From NCBI RefSeq assembly GCF_011420305.2, contig NZ_CP061769.1, positions 3,211,001 to 3,275,000 on the forward strand: DNA of 64,000 nucleotides. The letters are read 5' to 3'. This document shows, piece by piece, positions 44,387 to 52,670 of this stretch (position 1 is its first letter; the number at the start of each line of letters is the position of its first letter). This DNA comes from Nocardioides ochotonae (GTDB lineage Bacteria; Actinomycetota; Actinomycetes; Propionibacteriales; Nocardioidaceae). A model generated the notes under the pieces. It saw nothing but the letters and a program-made list of their open reading frames with translations. It had not been told where the DNA came from and did not search any database. The position numbers and the translations under genes were made by a program.

Positions 44387-45925
44387 TCAGCGGGCGGCGG
44401 GAACCTCGCCCAGGCCGAGCGCCTCGGTGGTGTGCGCCATGATCTCGCGGGCGAGCTCGGGGTGCGCGCTCAGCTGGGTGCCGTAGGAGGGGATCATCTT
44501 CTCCAGCGCCGGGCGCCAGTCCTCGATCTTGTCGGGGAAGCAGCGCTCCATGATCTCGAGCATGATCGGCGTGGCCGTCGAGGCGCCCGGGGACGCCCCG
44601 AGCAGACCGGCGATCGAGCCGTCGGCGGCCGTGATGACCTCGGTGCCGAACTGGAGGACACCGCCCTTGCCCGGGACCTTCTTGATGACCTGGACGCGCT
44701 GGCCCGCGGTGATCTTCTCCCAGTCGTCGGCCTCGGCCTCGGGCACGAACTGGCGCAGCTCCTCGAGCTGGGACTTCTTGGTGGCCAGCACCTCCTTGAT
44801 GAGGTACACGACCAGGCTGAGGTTGCGCAGACCGGCCTGGAGCATCGGCCACACGTTGTGGAAGCGCACCGAGCGGAACAGGTCGAAGAGCGAGCCGAAC
44901 TTGAGGAAGCGCACGCTGAAGCCAGCGTACGGACCGAACATCACGCTCGGCTTGCCGTCGACGACGCGGGTGTCGAGGTGCGGCACCGACATCGGCGGGG
45001 CGCCGACGGCTGCCTTGCCGTAGACCTTCGCCTGGTGGCGCGCGACGATCTCGGGGTTGGTGGTGCGCCAGAACTCGCCGCTGACCGGGAAGCCGCCGAA
45101 GCCGCGGATCTCCTCGATGCCGGCGCGCTGGAGCAGGTTCAGGGCCTGGCCGCCCGCGCCGACGAAGACGAAGCGGGCGGTGGCCTCGAAGGTGCCGGAG
45201 CCGTCGCGGCGCTTGCCGCGCACCCGCCAGCCGCCGTCGTGGCGCTGGAGGCGGCGTACCTCGACGCCGGTGAACAGGTCGGCGGCGCCGCGGTCGCGCA
45301 GGCCACCGATGAGCTGGCGGGTCAGGGAGCCGAAGTCGACGTCGGTGCCGGCCAGCGAGCGGGTCGCGGCGACGGGCTCGTCACCGGTGCGACCGGCCAT
45401 GAGGAGCGGCGCCCACTCCGCGATGACGGCCGGGTCCTCGGTGTACTCCATGCCCGCGAAGAGCGGCTGGTCGGCGAGGAGCTCGTAGCGGGTGCGGAGG
45501 TAGTCGACGTTCTTCTCGCCCCACACGAAGCTGAGGTGCGGCGTGGGATGCACGAACGACGTCGGGTCGGGGATCTGGCCGGACTCGACCAGGAACGCCC
45601 ACATCTGGCGGGTCAGCTGGAACTGCTCGTTGACCGAGAGCGCCTTGCTGACGTCGACGGAGCCGTCGGGCAGCTGCGGGGAGTAGTTCAGCTCGCACAG
45701 GGCGGCGTGACCGGTGCCGGCGTTGTTCCAAGGGCCCGAGGACTCCTGGGCGAGCTCGTCGAGGCGCTCGACGATGCCGATCGTCCAGGTCGGCTCGACC
45801 TGGTTGATGAGCGTCGCGAACGTCGCGGACATGACGCCGCCTCCGACGAGCAGCACGTCGTAGGCGGGGATGCCGCCTGTCTGCTCAGTGGGAGCGGCGT
45901 TGGACTTGTCGACCTGAGTGGACAC
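44387..45925 (-). CDS. mqo: Malate:quinone oxidoreductase
   Basis: FAD-dependent peripheral membrane enzyme that oxidises malate to oxaloacetate and passes electrons to the quinone pool, part of the TCA cycle. The 512-residue protein has the family start YDVLLVGGGVMSATFATLIN (FAD-binding), the segment SSGPWNNAGTGHAALCELNY, and the C-terminal LLGASPGASTATPIMLEIME. GTG 45923-45925 has GAGGAG eight bases upstream. A leader stem-loop lies just upstream. Monocistronic with a terminator. Confidence 0.95.
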   Translation of the reverse strand: MSTQVDKSNAAPTEQTGGIPAYDVLLVGGGVMSATFATLINQVEPTWTIGIVERLDELAQESSGPWNNAGTGHAALCELNYSPQLPDGSVDVSKALSVNEQFQLTRQMWAFLVESGQIPDPTSFVHPTPHLSFVWGEKNVDYLRTRYELLADQPLFAGMEYTEDPAVIAEWAPLLMAGRTGDEPVAATRSLAGTDVDFGSLTRQLIGGLRDRGAADLFTGVEVRRLQRHDGGWRVRGKRRDGSGTFEATARFVFVGAGGQALNLLQRAGIEEIRGFGGFPVSGEFWRTTNPEIVARHQAKVYGKAAVGAPPMSVPHLDTRVVDGKPSVMFGPYAGFSVRFLKFGSLFDLFRSVRFHNVWPMLQAGLRNLSLVVYLIKEVLATKKSQLEELRQFVPEAEADDWEKITAGQRVQVIKKVPGKGGVLQFGTEVITAADGSIAGLLGASPGASTATPIMLEIMERCFPDKIEDWRPALEKMIPSYGTQLSAHPELAREIMAHTTEALGLGEVPAAR

Positions 45926-45946
45926 AGCGTTATCTCCTCGAAGAGC

Positions 45947-45973
45947 CGTGGCAGTTCGAGGGGTTCTGCCACG
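45947..45973 (-). promoter_or_regulatory. Stem-loop in the mqo leader
   Basis: CGTGGCAG (45947-45954) pairs with CTGCCACG (45966-45973) around an 11-nt loop, 21 bp upstream of the mqo start codon. Its role is unknown; it may affect translation. Confidence 0.3.
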
Positions 45974-46117
45974 CGCGCGACCATTCAAGAAGGCGCCGTA
46001 CACCCGGCGTTCAGGGGGTGGCTGGAGGGGGTTGCATTTGAGACCTGCACCACAGGGCGCCCGTCGCGGGCCTCGCCCTGCGGGGACGGCGGCGCCGACA
46101 GGCGGTACGGCGACGGC

Positions 46118-47806
46118 TCAGACGTCGACGGCGGCGGTGCGCCCGGCGGCACGTCCGGAGAACAGGCAGCCGCCCAGGAAGGTGCCCTCGAGGGCGTTGT
46201 AGCCCATCATCCCGCCGCCGCCGAAGCCGCTGACCTCCCCCGCGGCGTACAGGCCGGGGAACGGAGTGCCGTCGACGCGCAGGCAGCGGCCGCCGAGGTC
46301 GGTCTCCAGGCCGCCGAGGGTCTTGCGCGAGAGCACGTGCAGGCGCACCGCGATCAGCGGTCCGGCCTTCGGGTCCAGCATCTTGTGCGGCGTGGCGACC
46401 CGGATCAGCTTGTCGCCGAGGTAGCTGCGCGCGCCGCGCACCGCGGTGACCTGGGCGTCCTTGGTGTAGGCGTTGTCGATCTCGCGGTCGCGCTGCTCCA
46501 CGAGCGTGCGCAGGGCGGTCTCCTCGACCATCCCCGAGCCGTCCGGGCCGGGCTCGAGGCGGTTCATGCCGGCCACCAGCTCGGTGAGCGTGTCGGCGAC
46601 GACGAAGTCCTCGCCGTGCTGCTTGAACGCCTCCACCGGACCGGGCGCGCCCGGGCGGACCCGCTTGAGCAGCAGCCGGACGTCCTTGCCGGTGAGGTCG
46701 GGGTTCTGCTCGGAGCCGGAGAGCGCGAACTCCTTCTCGATGATCTTCTGGGTCAGCACGAACCAGGAGTGGTCGTGACCGGTGGTGCGCAGGTGGCGCA
46801 GCGTCCCGAGGGTGTCGAAGCCGGGGTAGCAGGGCGCGGGCAGGCGCCGGCCGGTGGCGTCGAGCCAGAGCGAGGAGGGCCCGGGCAGGATCCGGATGCC
46901 GTGGTTGTCCCACACCGGGGCGAAGTTGCGGATGCCCTCCACGTAGTGCCACATCCGGTCGGGGTTGATCACGGTGGCGCCGGCGTCCTGGGTGATCACC
47001 AGCATCCGCCCGTCGACGTGGGCGGGTACGCCGCTGACCATCCGGGCCGGAGGGGTCCCGAGCCGGGCGGGCCAGGCCTTGCGGACCAGGTCGTGGTTGC
47101 CGCCGATGCCGCCGCTGGTCACGACGACCGCCTGGGCGCGCACCTCGAAGTCGCCGACCTGGACCCGGCTGCTGGGCCGGCCGCGCTCCACGTCGCTGGG
47201 CTCCAGGACCGCGCCGTGCACGCCGACCGCGGCGCCGTCCTCGACCACGATGCCGTCCACCCGGTGGCGGAACAGCAACCGGATCCGCCCGGCCTCGGCG
47301 TGCGCGCGGACCCGGCGCTCGAACGGCTCGACCATGCCCGGGCCGGTGCCCCAGGTGATGTGGAAGCGCGGCACCGAGTTGCCGTGGCCCTCGGCGCGGC
47401 CGTCGCCGCGCTCGGCCCATCCGACGACCGGGAAGATCCGGTGGCCCATCTGGCGCAGCCAGGCGCGCTTCTCCCCCGCCGCGAAGTCGACGTAGGCCTC
47501 CGCCCAGGCGCGCGGCCAGCGGTCCTCCTCACGGTCGAACTGGGCGCTGCCCTGCCAGTCCTGCCAGGCCAGCTCGTGGGAGTCCCGCACGCGCATGCGG
47601 CGCTGCTCGGGGCTGTCGACGAGGAACAGCCCGCCGAGGCTCCACCACGCCTGGCCGCCGAGCGACTGCTCGGGCTCCTGGTCCAGCAGCACGACCTGGC
47701 GCCCGGCGTCGGCGGCCTCCGCGGCGGCCACGAGGCCGGCCAGGCCGGCTCCCACGACGACGACGTCGGTGCGGGTCAGGGTCGGGGTGCTCGGCTGTGG
47801 CTCCAC
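46118..47806 (-). CDS. FAD-binding dehydrogenase (fumarate reductase / ketosteroid-dehydrogenase fold, Rv0785 type)
   Basis: A 562-residue flavoprotein. The FAD-binding start is DVVVVGAGLAGLVAAAEAAD; internal motifs are QAVVVTSGGIGGNHDLVRKA and the C-terminal LYAAGEVSGFGGGGMMGYNA. Membership of the succinate dehydrogenase / fumarate reductase flavoprotein fold is clear. Related actinobacterial proteins are annotated as FAD-binding dehydrogenases, and some ketosteroid dehydrogenases belong to the same fold; the substrate is unknown. No partner iron-sulfur subunit is adjacent. Confidence 0.88.
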   Translation of the reverse strand: MEPQPSTPTLTRTDVVVVGAGLAGLVAAAEAADAGRQVVLLDQEPEQSLGGQAWWSLGGLFLVDSPEQRRMRVRDSHELAWQDWQGSAQFDREEDRWPRAWAEAYVDFAAGEKRAWLRQMGHRIFPVVGWAERGDGRAEGHGNSVPRFHITWGTGPGMVEPFERRVRAHAEAGRIRLLFRHRVDGIVVEDGAAVGVHGAVLEPSDVERGRPSSRVQVGDFEVRAQAVVVTSGGIGGNHDLVRKAWPARLGTPPARMVSGVPAHVDGRMLVITQDAGATVINPDRMWHYVEGIRNFAPVWDNHGIRILPGPSSLWLDATGRRLPAPCYPGFDTLGTLRHLRTTGHDHSWFVLTQKIIEKEFALSGSEQNPDLTGKDVRLLLKRVRPGAPGPVEAFKQHGEDFVVADTLTELVAGMNRLEPGPDGSGMVEETALRTLVEQRDREIDNAYTKDAQVTAVRGARSYLGDKLIRVATPHKMLDPKAGPLIAVRLHVLSRKTLGGLETDLGGRCLRVDGTPFPGLYAAGEVSGFGGGGMMGYNALEGTFLGGCLFSGRAAGRTAAVDV

Positions 47807-47846
47807 GGCCGCGATCCTCGCACGCCGCAGGCCCGGTCGGCGGGGA

Positions 47847-49019
47847 TCAGCGCGGCACGGCGAGCGGCAGCACGAAGGAGAAGGTGCTGCCCTCCCCGGG
47901 TGCGGCCTGCACCCAGATGGTGCCGCCCATCAGCGTGAGCAGCTGACGGCACAGCGCGAGTCCCAGCCCGGTCCCGCCGTACTGCCTGGTGATCGTGGGG
48001 TCGGCCTGGCTGAAGGTCTCGAAGAGCCGGTCCTGGTGCTCGCGCGCGATGCCGATCCCCGAGTCCGAGACCCGTACGAGCACCTTCACCGTCTCGGCGG
48101 TGCGCTCGGCGACCTCGACGTCGACGGCCACGCCCCCGTGGTGGGTGAACTTCACGGCGTTGTCGAGCAGGTTGCCAAGCACCTGCGCGACCCGCTCCGG
48201 GTCGCCGACCAGCGCCGTCGGCAGCTCGTCGTCGACGCGGACCGTGAAGCCGAGACGGGCGGTGTCGGCACCGGCCCGGACCCGGTCCACGCAGCGTCCG
48301 ACCAGCACCCGCAGGTCCAGGGAACGGCGCTCGAGGTGCATCGTGCCGGCCTCGATGCGCGAGAAGTCGAGGAGGTCGTCGACCAGGCTGCGCAACCGCT
48401 GGCCGTTGCGCGTCAGGCTGCCCACCAGCATCCGCTGGTCGGCCTCGAGCCCGGTCTCGGCCAGCAGCTCGGCACCCGCGATGACGCTCGTCAGCGGGGT
48501 GCGGATCTCGTGGCTGATGTTGGCCAGGAACAGCGACTTGGCGCGGTTGGCCTCCTCGGCGCTGCGGCGGGTGCGGTCGACCTCGCGCTGGAGCCGGTTG
48601 CGCGCGGTGACGTCCTCGGCGATGCCGTAGACCCCCTCGACCACGTCGTCCACGACGATCGGCAGCGCCGAGACCCGCAGCTCGACCAGCTCGCCGTCGG
48701 GACGTCGCAGGACCGTCTCGAACTGCACCGAGTCGCGCTGCAGGGCGCGATGGAAGTGTGCGAACACCGACACGATCTCGGCCGGCGCGAGCAGGTCGGC
48801 GAAGCCGCGCCCGAGCAGGTCGTCCGCGGTGCGCCCGCTGATCTGGGCGGCAGCCCGGTTGACCGAGTCGAAACGCCCCTCGAGGTCGACCGAGAACACC
48901 GCGTGGGGGTTGTAGTCGAACAGCGAGCGGAAGCGCTCGTTGGTCTCCGCGAGCACGCGCTCGGTGCGCCGCAGCTGCTCGGCCTCGGCGCGCAGGACGT
49001 CGCTCTCCTCCCCACCCAC
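47847..49019 (-). CDS. PAS-domain sensor histidine kinase (orphan)
   Basis: A 390-residue cytoplasmic kinase without membrane helices. A coiled coil (about 5-25) and PAS domain (about 25-150; FRSLFDYNPHAVFSVDLEGR) precede the HisKA H-box LFLANISHEIRTPLTSVIAG and the ATPase with N-box LLDNAVKFT and G-boxes DSGIGI and GGTGLGL. It would autophosphorylate on the H-box histidine. No response regulator is in the neighbourhood. GTG 49017-49019 is chosen; the longer frame upstream overlaps the divergent gene's 5' region. Confidence 0.88.
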   Translation of the reverse strand: MGGEESDVLRAEAEQLRRTERVLAETNERFRSLFDYNPHAVFSVDLEGRFDSVNRAAAQISGRTADDLLGRGFADLLAPAEIVSVFAHFHRALQRDSVQFETVLRRPDGELVELRVSALPIVVDDVVEGVYGIAEDVTARNRLQREVDRTRRSAEEANRAKSLFLANISHEIRTPLTSVIAGAELLAETGLEADQRMLVGSLTRNGQRLRSLVDDLLDFSRIEAGTMHLERRSLDLRVLVGRCVDRVRAGADTARLGFTVRVDDELPTALVGDPERVAQVLGNLLDNAVKFTHHGGVAVDVEVAERTAETVKVLVRVSDSGIGIAREHQDRLFETFSQADPTITRQYGGTGLGLALCRQLLTLMGGTIWVQAAPGEGSTFSFVLPLAVPR

Positions 49020-49080
49020 GGCGGCAGTCTTGCACCTCGAGGGCTCGCCCGGGCGGAACCGCCGCGGCCATGCTGGAGCG

Positions 49081-49608
49081 ATGACCCCCGAGATCGTCGC
49101 CTCCGATGCCCTGGACGCGGCCACCCGCGCGGGCCTGTGGCGGTTGTGGGCCAGCGCCTTCGACGACTTCGAGGACACCGACGGCGCGCACGCCTTCGGC
49201 GGGCTGCACGCCCTGCTGCGCGAGGGGACGGAGGTGCTGGCGCACGCCAGCGTCGTCCCGCGGCGGGTGCTGATCGGGCGCGGGGCCTGGGCCGTGGGCT
49301 ACGTCGAGGCGGTGGCGGTCACCCCGGCCCGCCAGCACCAGCGGCTCGGGACCGCGGTGATGGCCGCGCTCCAGGACCTGCTGCCGGACCACTACCCGGC
49401 GGCGATGCTCGCGACCGGCGAGCACGGGTTCTACGAGCGGCTCGGCTGGGAGCGCTGGCGCGGTCCGTCGTACGTCGTGCGCGGCGGCGTACGCGTGCGG
49501 ACACCGGAGGACGACGACGCGCTGATGGTGCTGCGCCTGCCCGGCTCGCGCGGGCTCGACCTCGGCGCGCCGGTGGCGTGCGAGGACCGGCCCGGCGACG
49601 CCTGGTGA
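49081..49608 (+). CDS. Aminoglycoside 2'-N-acetyltransferase-like protein (AAC(2')-I family)
   Basis: A 175-residue GNAT strongly resembling mycobacterial AAC(2')-Ic over its whole length: DDFEDTDGAHAFGGLHALL, VLAHASVVPRRVLIGRG, GYVEAVAVTP, FYERLGWERWRGPSYVV and the C-terminal RTPEDDDALMVLRLP. The very end, CEDRPGDAW, matches CDWRAGDVW. The family acetylates the 2' amino group of gentamicin and tobramycin; chromosomal copies are intrinsic, and their native role may be in cell-wall or polyamine metabolism. Activity is not shown by sequence. ATG 49081; divergent from the histidine kinase. Confidence 0.85.
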   Translation: MTPEIVASDALDAATRAGLWRLWASAFDDFEDTDGAHAFGGLHALLREGTEVLAHASVVPRRVLIGRGAWAVGYVEAVAVTPARQHQRLGTAVMAALQDLLPDHYPAAMLATGEHGFYERLGWERWRGPSYVVRGGVRVRTPEDDDALMVLRLPGSRGLDLGAPVACEDRPGDAW

Positions 49609-49639
49609 GCCTGGTGAGCCCGGTGAGCCCGGTGAGCCT
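49604..49639. repeat. 9-bp tandem repeat, four copies
   Basis: GGTGAGCCY is repeated at 49604, 49613, 49622 and 49631. The first copy contains the stop codon of the AAC(2')-like gene, and the array reaches the end of the convergent GNAT gene. A likely replication-slippage array. Confidence 0.8.
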
Positions 49640-49641
49640 GC

Positions 49642-50451
49642 TCAGAGGGTGATGTCGTAGGGCGTGGTCGTGGTGACCCGGACCAGCCCGGCGCGCTCCA
49701 GGATCGGCCGGGAGAACTCGGTCGAGTCGCTGTGCAGCAGGGTGCGGCCCAGGGCGAGCGCCGAATGCGCCCGGGCCGCGGTGAGGGCCCGGTAGATCCC
49801 GCGGCCGCGCCAGGGCGGCAGCGTCGCGCCGCCCCAGAGCCCGGCGAAGTCGCTGTCCGGAACCGGTTCGAGGCGGCCGGCGCAGACCATCGCGCCGTCG
49901 GCCTCCGCCACCCACAGCTCGGTGCCGTCGCCGCTGGCCAGGCGAAGCAGGAGGGCCTCGGCGGTCCGCTCGGAGACCGGGTCCCCGAAGGCCTCGTCGA
50001 GCATCCGGCACGCCGCACGGACGTCGGCCTCCTCGTGCACCCGGCGCAGCGTGACCCCGTCCGGGAGGGCGAGGTCGAGCGCCAGCAGCCGGGCCTCGCC
50101 GACCATCACCGACTCCTGCGCGGCCGGCTCGAAGCCGTGCGCGAGGAGCAGGTCGTGCAGGCCTGGCGCCCGGTCGTGCCCGCGGGTCTTCCACTCCAGG
50201 TGGCGCACGCCGCGCTCGCGGAAGTGCTCGAGCACCCGCGGCACCCACTCCACCAGCCGCGCCCGCAGCTCCTCGTCGCTGCCCTCGCCCAGGTCGCGGT
50301 AGGTCACGAACCCGCGCTCGCCCGGGAACTCCAGCAGGTGCAGCGGCCCCACCCGCACCCGCGCGCTCGCCCCGATCGCCTCCGAATCGGTGCGCAACTG
50401 GTCGTCGTACGCCGCCAGCAGTCCCGCCTTCTCCAGCACCTCGTCCGCCAC
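49642..50451 (-). CDS. GNAT-family acetyltransferase, two-domain
   Basis: A 269-residue protein. The C-terminal half is a GNAT with GGATLPPWRGRGIYRALTAA (acetyl-CoA loop) and the acyl-site segment ELWVAEADGAMVCAGRLE; the N-terminal half looks like a decayed or divergent GNAT fold. GTG 50449-50451 is nine bases after GGGAGG, better than ATG 50460 which touches it. Substrate unknown. Convergent with the AAC(2')-like gene. Confidence 0.83.
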   Translation of the reverse strand: MADEVLEKAGLLAAYDDQLRTDSEAIGASARVRVGPLHLLEFPGERGFVTYRDLGEGSDEELRARLVEWVPRVLEHFRERGVRHLEWKTRGHDRAPGLHDLLLAHGFEPAAQESVMVGEARLLALDLALPDGVTLRRVHEEADVRAACRMLDEAFGDPVSERTAEALLLRLASGDGTELWVAEADGAMVCAGRLEPVPDSDFAGLWGGATLPPWRGRGIYRALTAARAHSALALGRTLLHSDSTEFSRPILERAGLVRVTTTTPYDITL

Positions 50452-50547
50452 GCCCCCCATCCTCCCGCGAGTCGGCGCCAATGGTTGCGCGAGTCGGCGC
50501 CCATGGCGGCGGTACGACGCGCGCCCGCCGATCGCTAGGCTGCGCCG

Positions 50548-50886
50548 GTGCCTCCACGCCGCCGCTCCGCCACCTATGCCAAGCGGCGCCGCACCCGGAT
50601 GGCGAAGGTCGAGCACGACCTCACCGACGCCCAGTGGCACGCGCTGATGGAGGCCTGGGGCGGGTGCGCCTACTGCGACGGCGACGGCGCCGCGCTGCAG
50701 AAGGACTGCATGCTGCCCATCTCGCGCGGCGGCCGCTACACGCTGCTCAACGTCGTGCCGGCCTGCGCCTCGTGCAACGCCAGCAAGTGCAACACCGAGG
50801 TGACCACCTGGATGCGCCGCAAGCGCCTGGACGAGCCCGCGTTCCTGGCCCGCCAGCTGACCATCGCTCGCGCACTCAGCGACTGA
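50548..50886 (+). CDS. Small HNH-type endonuclease domain protein
   Basis: A 112-residue protein with zinc knuckle pairs C40-x2-C43 and C73-x2-C76 (GGCAYCDG; CASCNASKC) and the HNH core QKDCMLPISRGGRYTLLNVV. The first HNH histidine is replaced by C54, which I believe is a feature of this actinobacterial subfamily. A very basic N-terminus (RRRSATYAKRRRTR) fits DNA or RNA binding. Possible nuclease, target unknown. Starts GTG 50548; converges on the TOPRIM gene. Confidence 0.83.
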   Translation: MPPRRRSATYAKRRRTRMAKVEHDLTDAQWHALMEAWGGCAYCDGDGAALQKDCMLPISRGGRYTLLNVVPACASCNASKCNTEVTTWMRRKRLDEPAFLARQLTIARALSD

Positions 50887-50894
50887 GGGGCGCC

Positions 50895-51437
50895 TCAGGC
50901 GCTCCAGATCCAGCTCAGCAGGCCCTCGAGCGGCTCCGGCACGGACTCGAAGGCCACCGCCTCCGCCATGAGCGCGGCGTACTTGGCCTTCCTCGCACCG
51001 GACGCGGCGATGTAGTGGCGCAGCTGCTCGAGGACCTCGAGGTCGCGGTAGGCGGGCTGGTCCTGGAAGTTGCGGAAGGTCTTGAGGTCACCACCCGCCT
51101 CGAGCAGCGGGGTCATCCCCGCCGCGCCGATGGCGCGCACGAGCTCGAGCTCGAGGTCGGGACGGCAGGCGAAGAAACCCTGCCGGGTGAGGTCCTCGCC
51201 CTCCTGGCGGTTGAGAGCGCCGGCGACGAAACGCTCCTCCTTCTCGTCGTACAGCCCGCCGACGCGGTGGCCGAGCGCGGCCGCCTCGGCGATCGCGCGG
51301 CCGAGGTTGCCGGCACCGCCGATCACGGTGACGGTGATCTGCTCGGCGTCCAGGTCGACTCCGAAGCGAGGGGCGAGAGCGAGGACGGCGGCCTGGTCGG
51401 ACGCACCTTCGACCAGCAGCGTGATGGGGCGGGGCAC
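50895..51437 (-). CDS. Stand-alone TOPRIM-domain protein (OLD-like)
   Basis: A 180-residue protein beginning PITLLVEGASDQAAVLAL, the TOPRIM glutamate motif, followed by a Rossmann-like strand TVTVIGGAGNLGRAIAEAAA and the acidic loop GLYDEKEE in place of the usual DxD. It resembles the TOPRIM domain of OLD nucleases without the ATPase part. The basic-acidic C-terminus is not typical. Possible nuclease or phosphatase; it ends next to the HNH gene. Confidence 0.75.
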   Translation of the reverse strand: MPRPITLLVEGASDQAAVLALAPRFGVDLDAEQITVTVIGGAGNLGRAIAEAAALGHRVGGLYDEKEERFVAGALNRQEGEDLTRQGFFACRPDLELELVRAIGAAGMTPLLEAGGDLKTFRNFQDQPAYRDLEVLEQLRHYIAASGARKAKYAALMAEAVAFESVPEPLEGLLSWIWSA

Positions 51438-51507
51438 CGCGCCATTGTCTCCTCGCCAGTGTGCCGGTGCGGCGCCAGGTCCGGCGCCACCGATGACGGC
51501 GGCGGAC

Positions 51508-51910
51508 TCAGCCCCGGGCGGCGAGCACCTGCTCGCGCAGGATGTCGGCGTGCCCGCAATGCTGGGCGAGCTCGCGCAGCATGTGCACGTGGATCACCCA
51601 CACCGTGCCTTCCCCGCCCCGTCACCTCCTTCTCGAGAGCGAGGCCCGCGCTCAGGCGGCGCGACTCCGCGCACACCTCGTCGTACGCCGTGCGCACCGA
51701 CTCGATGGTGTCGCTCGCGCGCAGCACGAACGAGCGGTCCGGGGTCGCCGGGGCGCCCAGCTCGGCGAGGCTGCGGCCGGTCAGCGCCTGGTTGAACCAG
51801 CCGTTCTCGACGTAGGTCACGTGCTTGACGAGCCCCAGCAGGGTCGTGCGCGACGGCACGAGGGACCGGCGGACCTCCTCCGCGGTGAGCCCGGCAGGGA
51901 AGCGTGTGCG
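51508..51910 (-). pseudogene. Broken DinB/DUF664 gene fused to the TetR 3' end
   Basis: Recognisable DinB sequence begins right after the TetR stop (FPAGLTAEEVRRSLVPSRTT) but lacks a start codon and the first helix. It runs through LGLVKHVTYVENGWFNQALT and SFVLRASDTIESVRTAYDEV to EKEVTGRG. Then a one-base shift in a G-run near 51625 is needed to continue with GTVWVIHVHMLRELAQHCGH and ADILREQVLAARG to the TGA at 51508-51510. So it is both truncated at the 5' end and frameshifted. Confidence 0.75.
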
Positions 51911-52537
51911 CTAGCTCGATGGCGCGTCGAGCGGCGCGACGCCGAGGAGGCCCAGCACGCCTCGCCGGACGAGCTCGACGTCGTGGGGCGCCTTCCCGGC
52001 CACCTCGATCGCGACCGACTCGAGGACGGCGAGGAGAGCCGCCGCGGTCAGCCTCGCCGGCGGCCCGGCCGGGATGGAGCCGTTGCGCCGACCCGCCGAG
52101 ACCAGCGCGGCCCACTCGCGCTCAAGCTGCTCATAGGTCTGCGCCATCCCCCGCCCGACGGGGTGATCCTGGCCGGCGAACTCGACGCGCAGGGTCAGCA
52201 TCACCGTGGCGCCGACATGACGGCGGCAGTAGAGCGCGTGACCCCGCGCCATCGCGAGCAGCGCGGCGAGCGGATCTTCGGCGCGGAGCGCGGGCTGGCG
52301 CACCTCGGCGTCCCACGTCTCGCTCACCCAGGTCACCACGGCGAGCGTCAGCTCCTCCTTGTTGGCGAACAGGTGGTAGAGCGCGCCGCGCGTGTACCCG
52401 GCGTCCCTGGCGACCTGCTCCAGGACCAGGTTGGCGTAGCCGAAGGTCGCCAGGCCGCGTGCCGCAGCCTCGATCAGGGCCTGACGCGTCACAGCGCGAC
52501 GTTCGACCTGCGTACGACGTGCTGCCGCTCGCTTCAT
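51911..52537 (-). CDS. TetR-family transcriptional regulator
   Basis: A 208-residue TetR protein with an N-terminal HTH: RQALIEAAARGLATFGYANL, LVLEQVARDAGYTRGALYHL, FANKEELTLAVV. The C-terminal ligand-binding domain is divergent, with charged segments such as AEVRQPALRAEDPLAALLAM. ATG 52535-52537 is chosen. It is divergent from a strong promoter with an imperfect palindrome (52644-52669), its likely operator. Its stop codon is directly joined to DinB-derived sequence, so the last few residues may have come from a recombination. Confidence 0.87.
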   Translation of the reverse strand: MKRAAARRTQVERRAVTRQALIEAAARGLATFGYANLVLEQVARDAGYTRGALYHLFANKEELTLAVVTWVSETWDAEVRQPALRAEDPLAALLAMARGHALYCRRHVGATVMLTLRVEFAGQDHPVGRGMAQTYEQLEREWAALVSAGRRNGSIPAGPPARLTAAALLAVLESVAIEVAGKAPHDVELVRRGVLGLLGVAPLDAPSS

Positions 52538-52635
52538 GCTCCCGCCACCTCCCACTACCCCGTCCGCCTCGAGCGTGATCCTACCGACGCCTACGCACGC
52601 AAGTGCCGGGTCTTCGCACGCGCTCGCCGGGGTCG

Positions 52636-52664
52636 TTGACGATATACATACATGCGCGTACGTT
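52636..52664 (+). promoter_or_regulatory. Sigma-70 promoter for the broken DUF2867 gene
   Basis: TTGACG (52636-52641) and TACGTT (52659-52664) with a 17-bp spacer; start of transcription would fall at about 52671, the ATG, implying a leaderless transcript. Confidence 0.65.
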
Positions 52665-52669
52665 CGTAT
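52644..52669. promoter_or_regulatory. Candidate TetR operator
   Basis: A 26-bp imperfect palindrome (left arm ATACATACATGCG, right arm CGTACGTTCGTAT; 9 of 13 pairs match) overlaps the promoter spacer and -10. The arms resemble AcrR-type TetR operators. It is AT-rich relative to its surroundings. Confidence 0.5.
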
Positions 52670-52670
52670 G

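Noticed and set aside
49081..49608. Generic GNAT label only
   Set aside because: The full-length pattern and C-terminal CEDRPGDAW match the AAC(2') family more specifically than a general GNAT.
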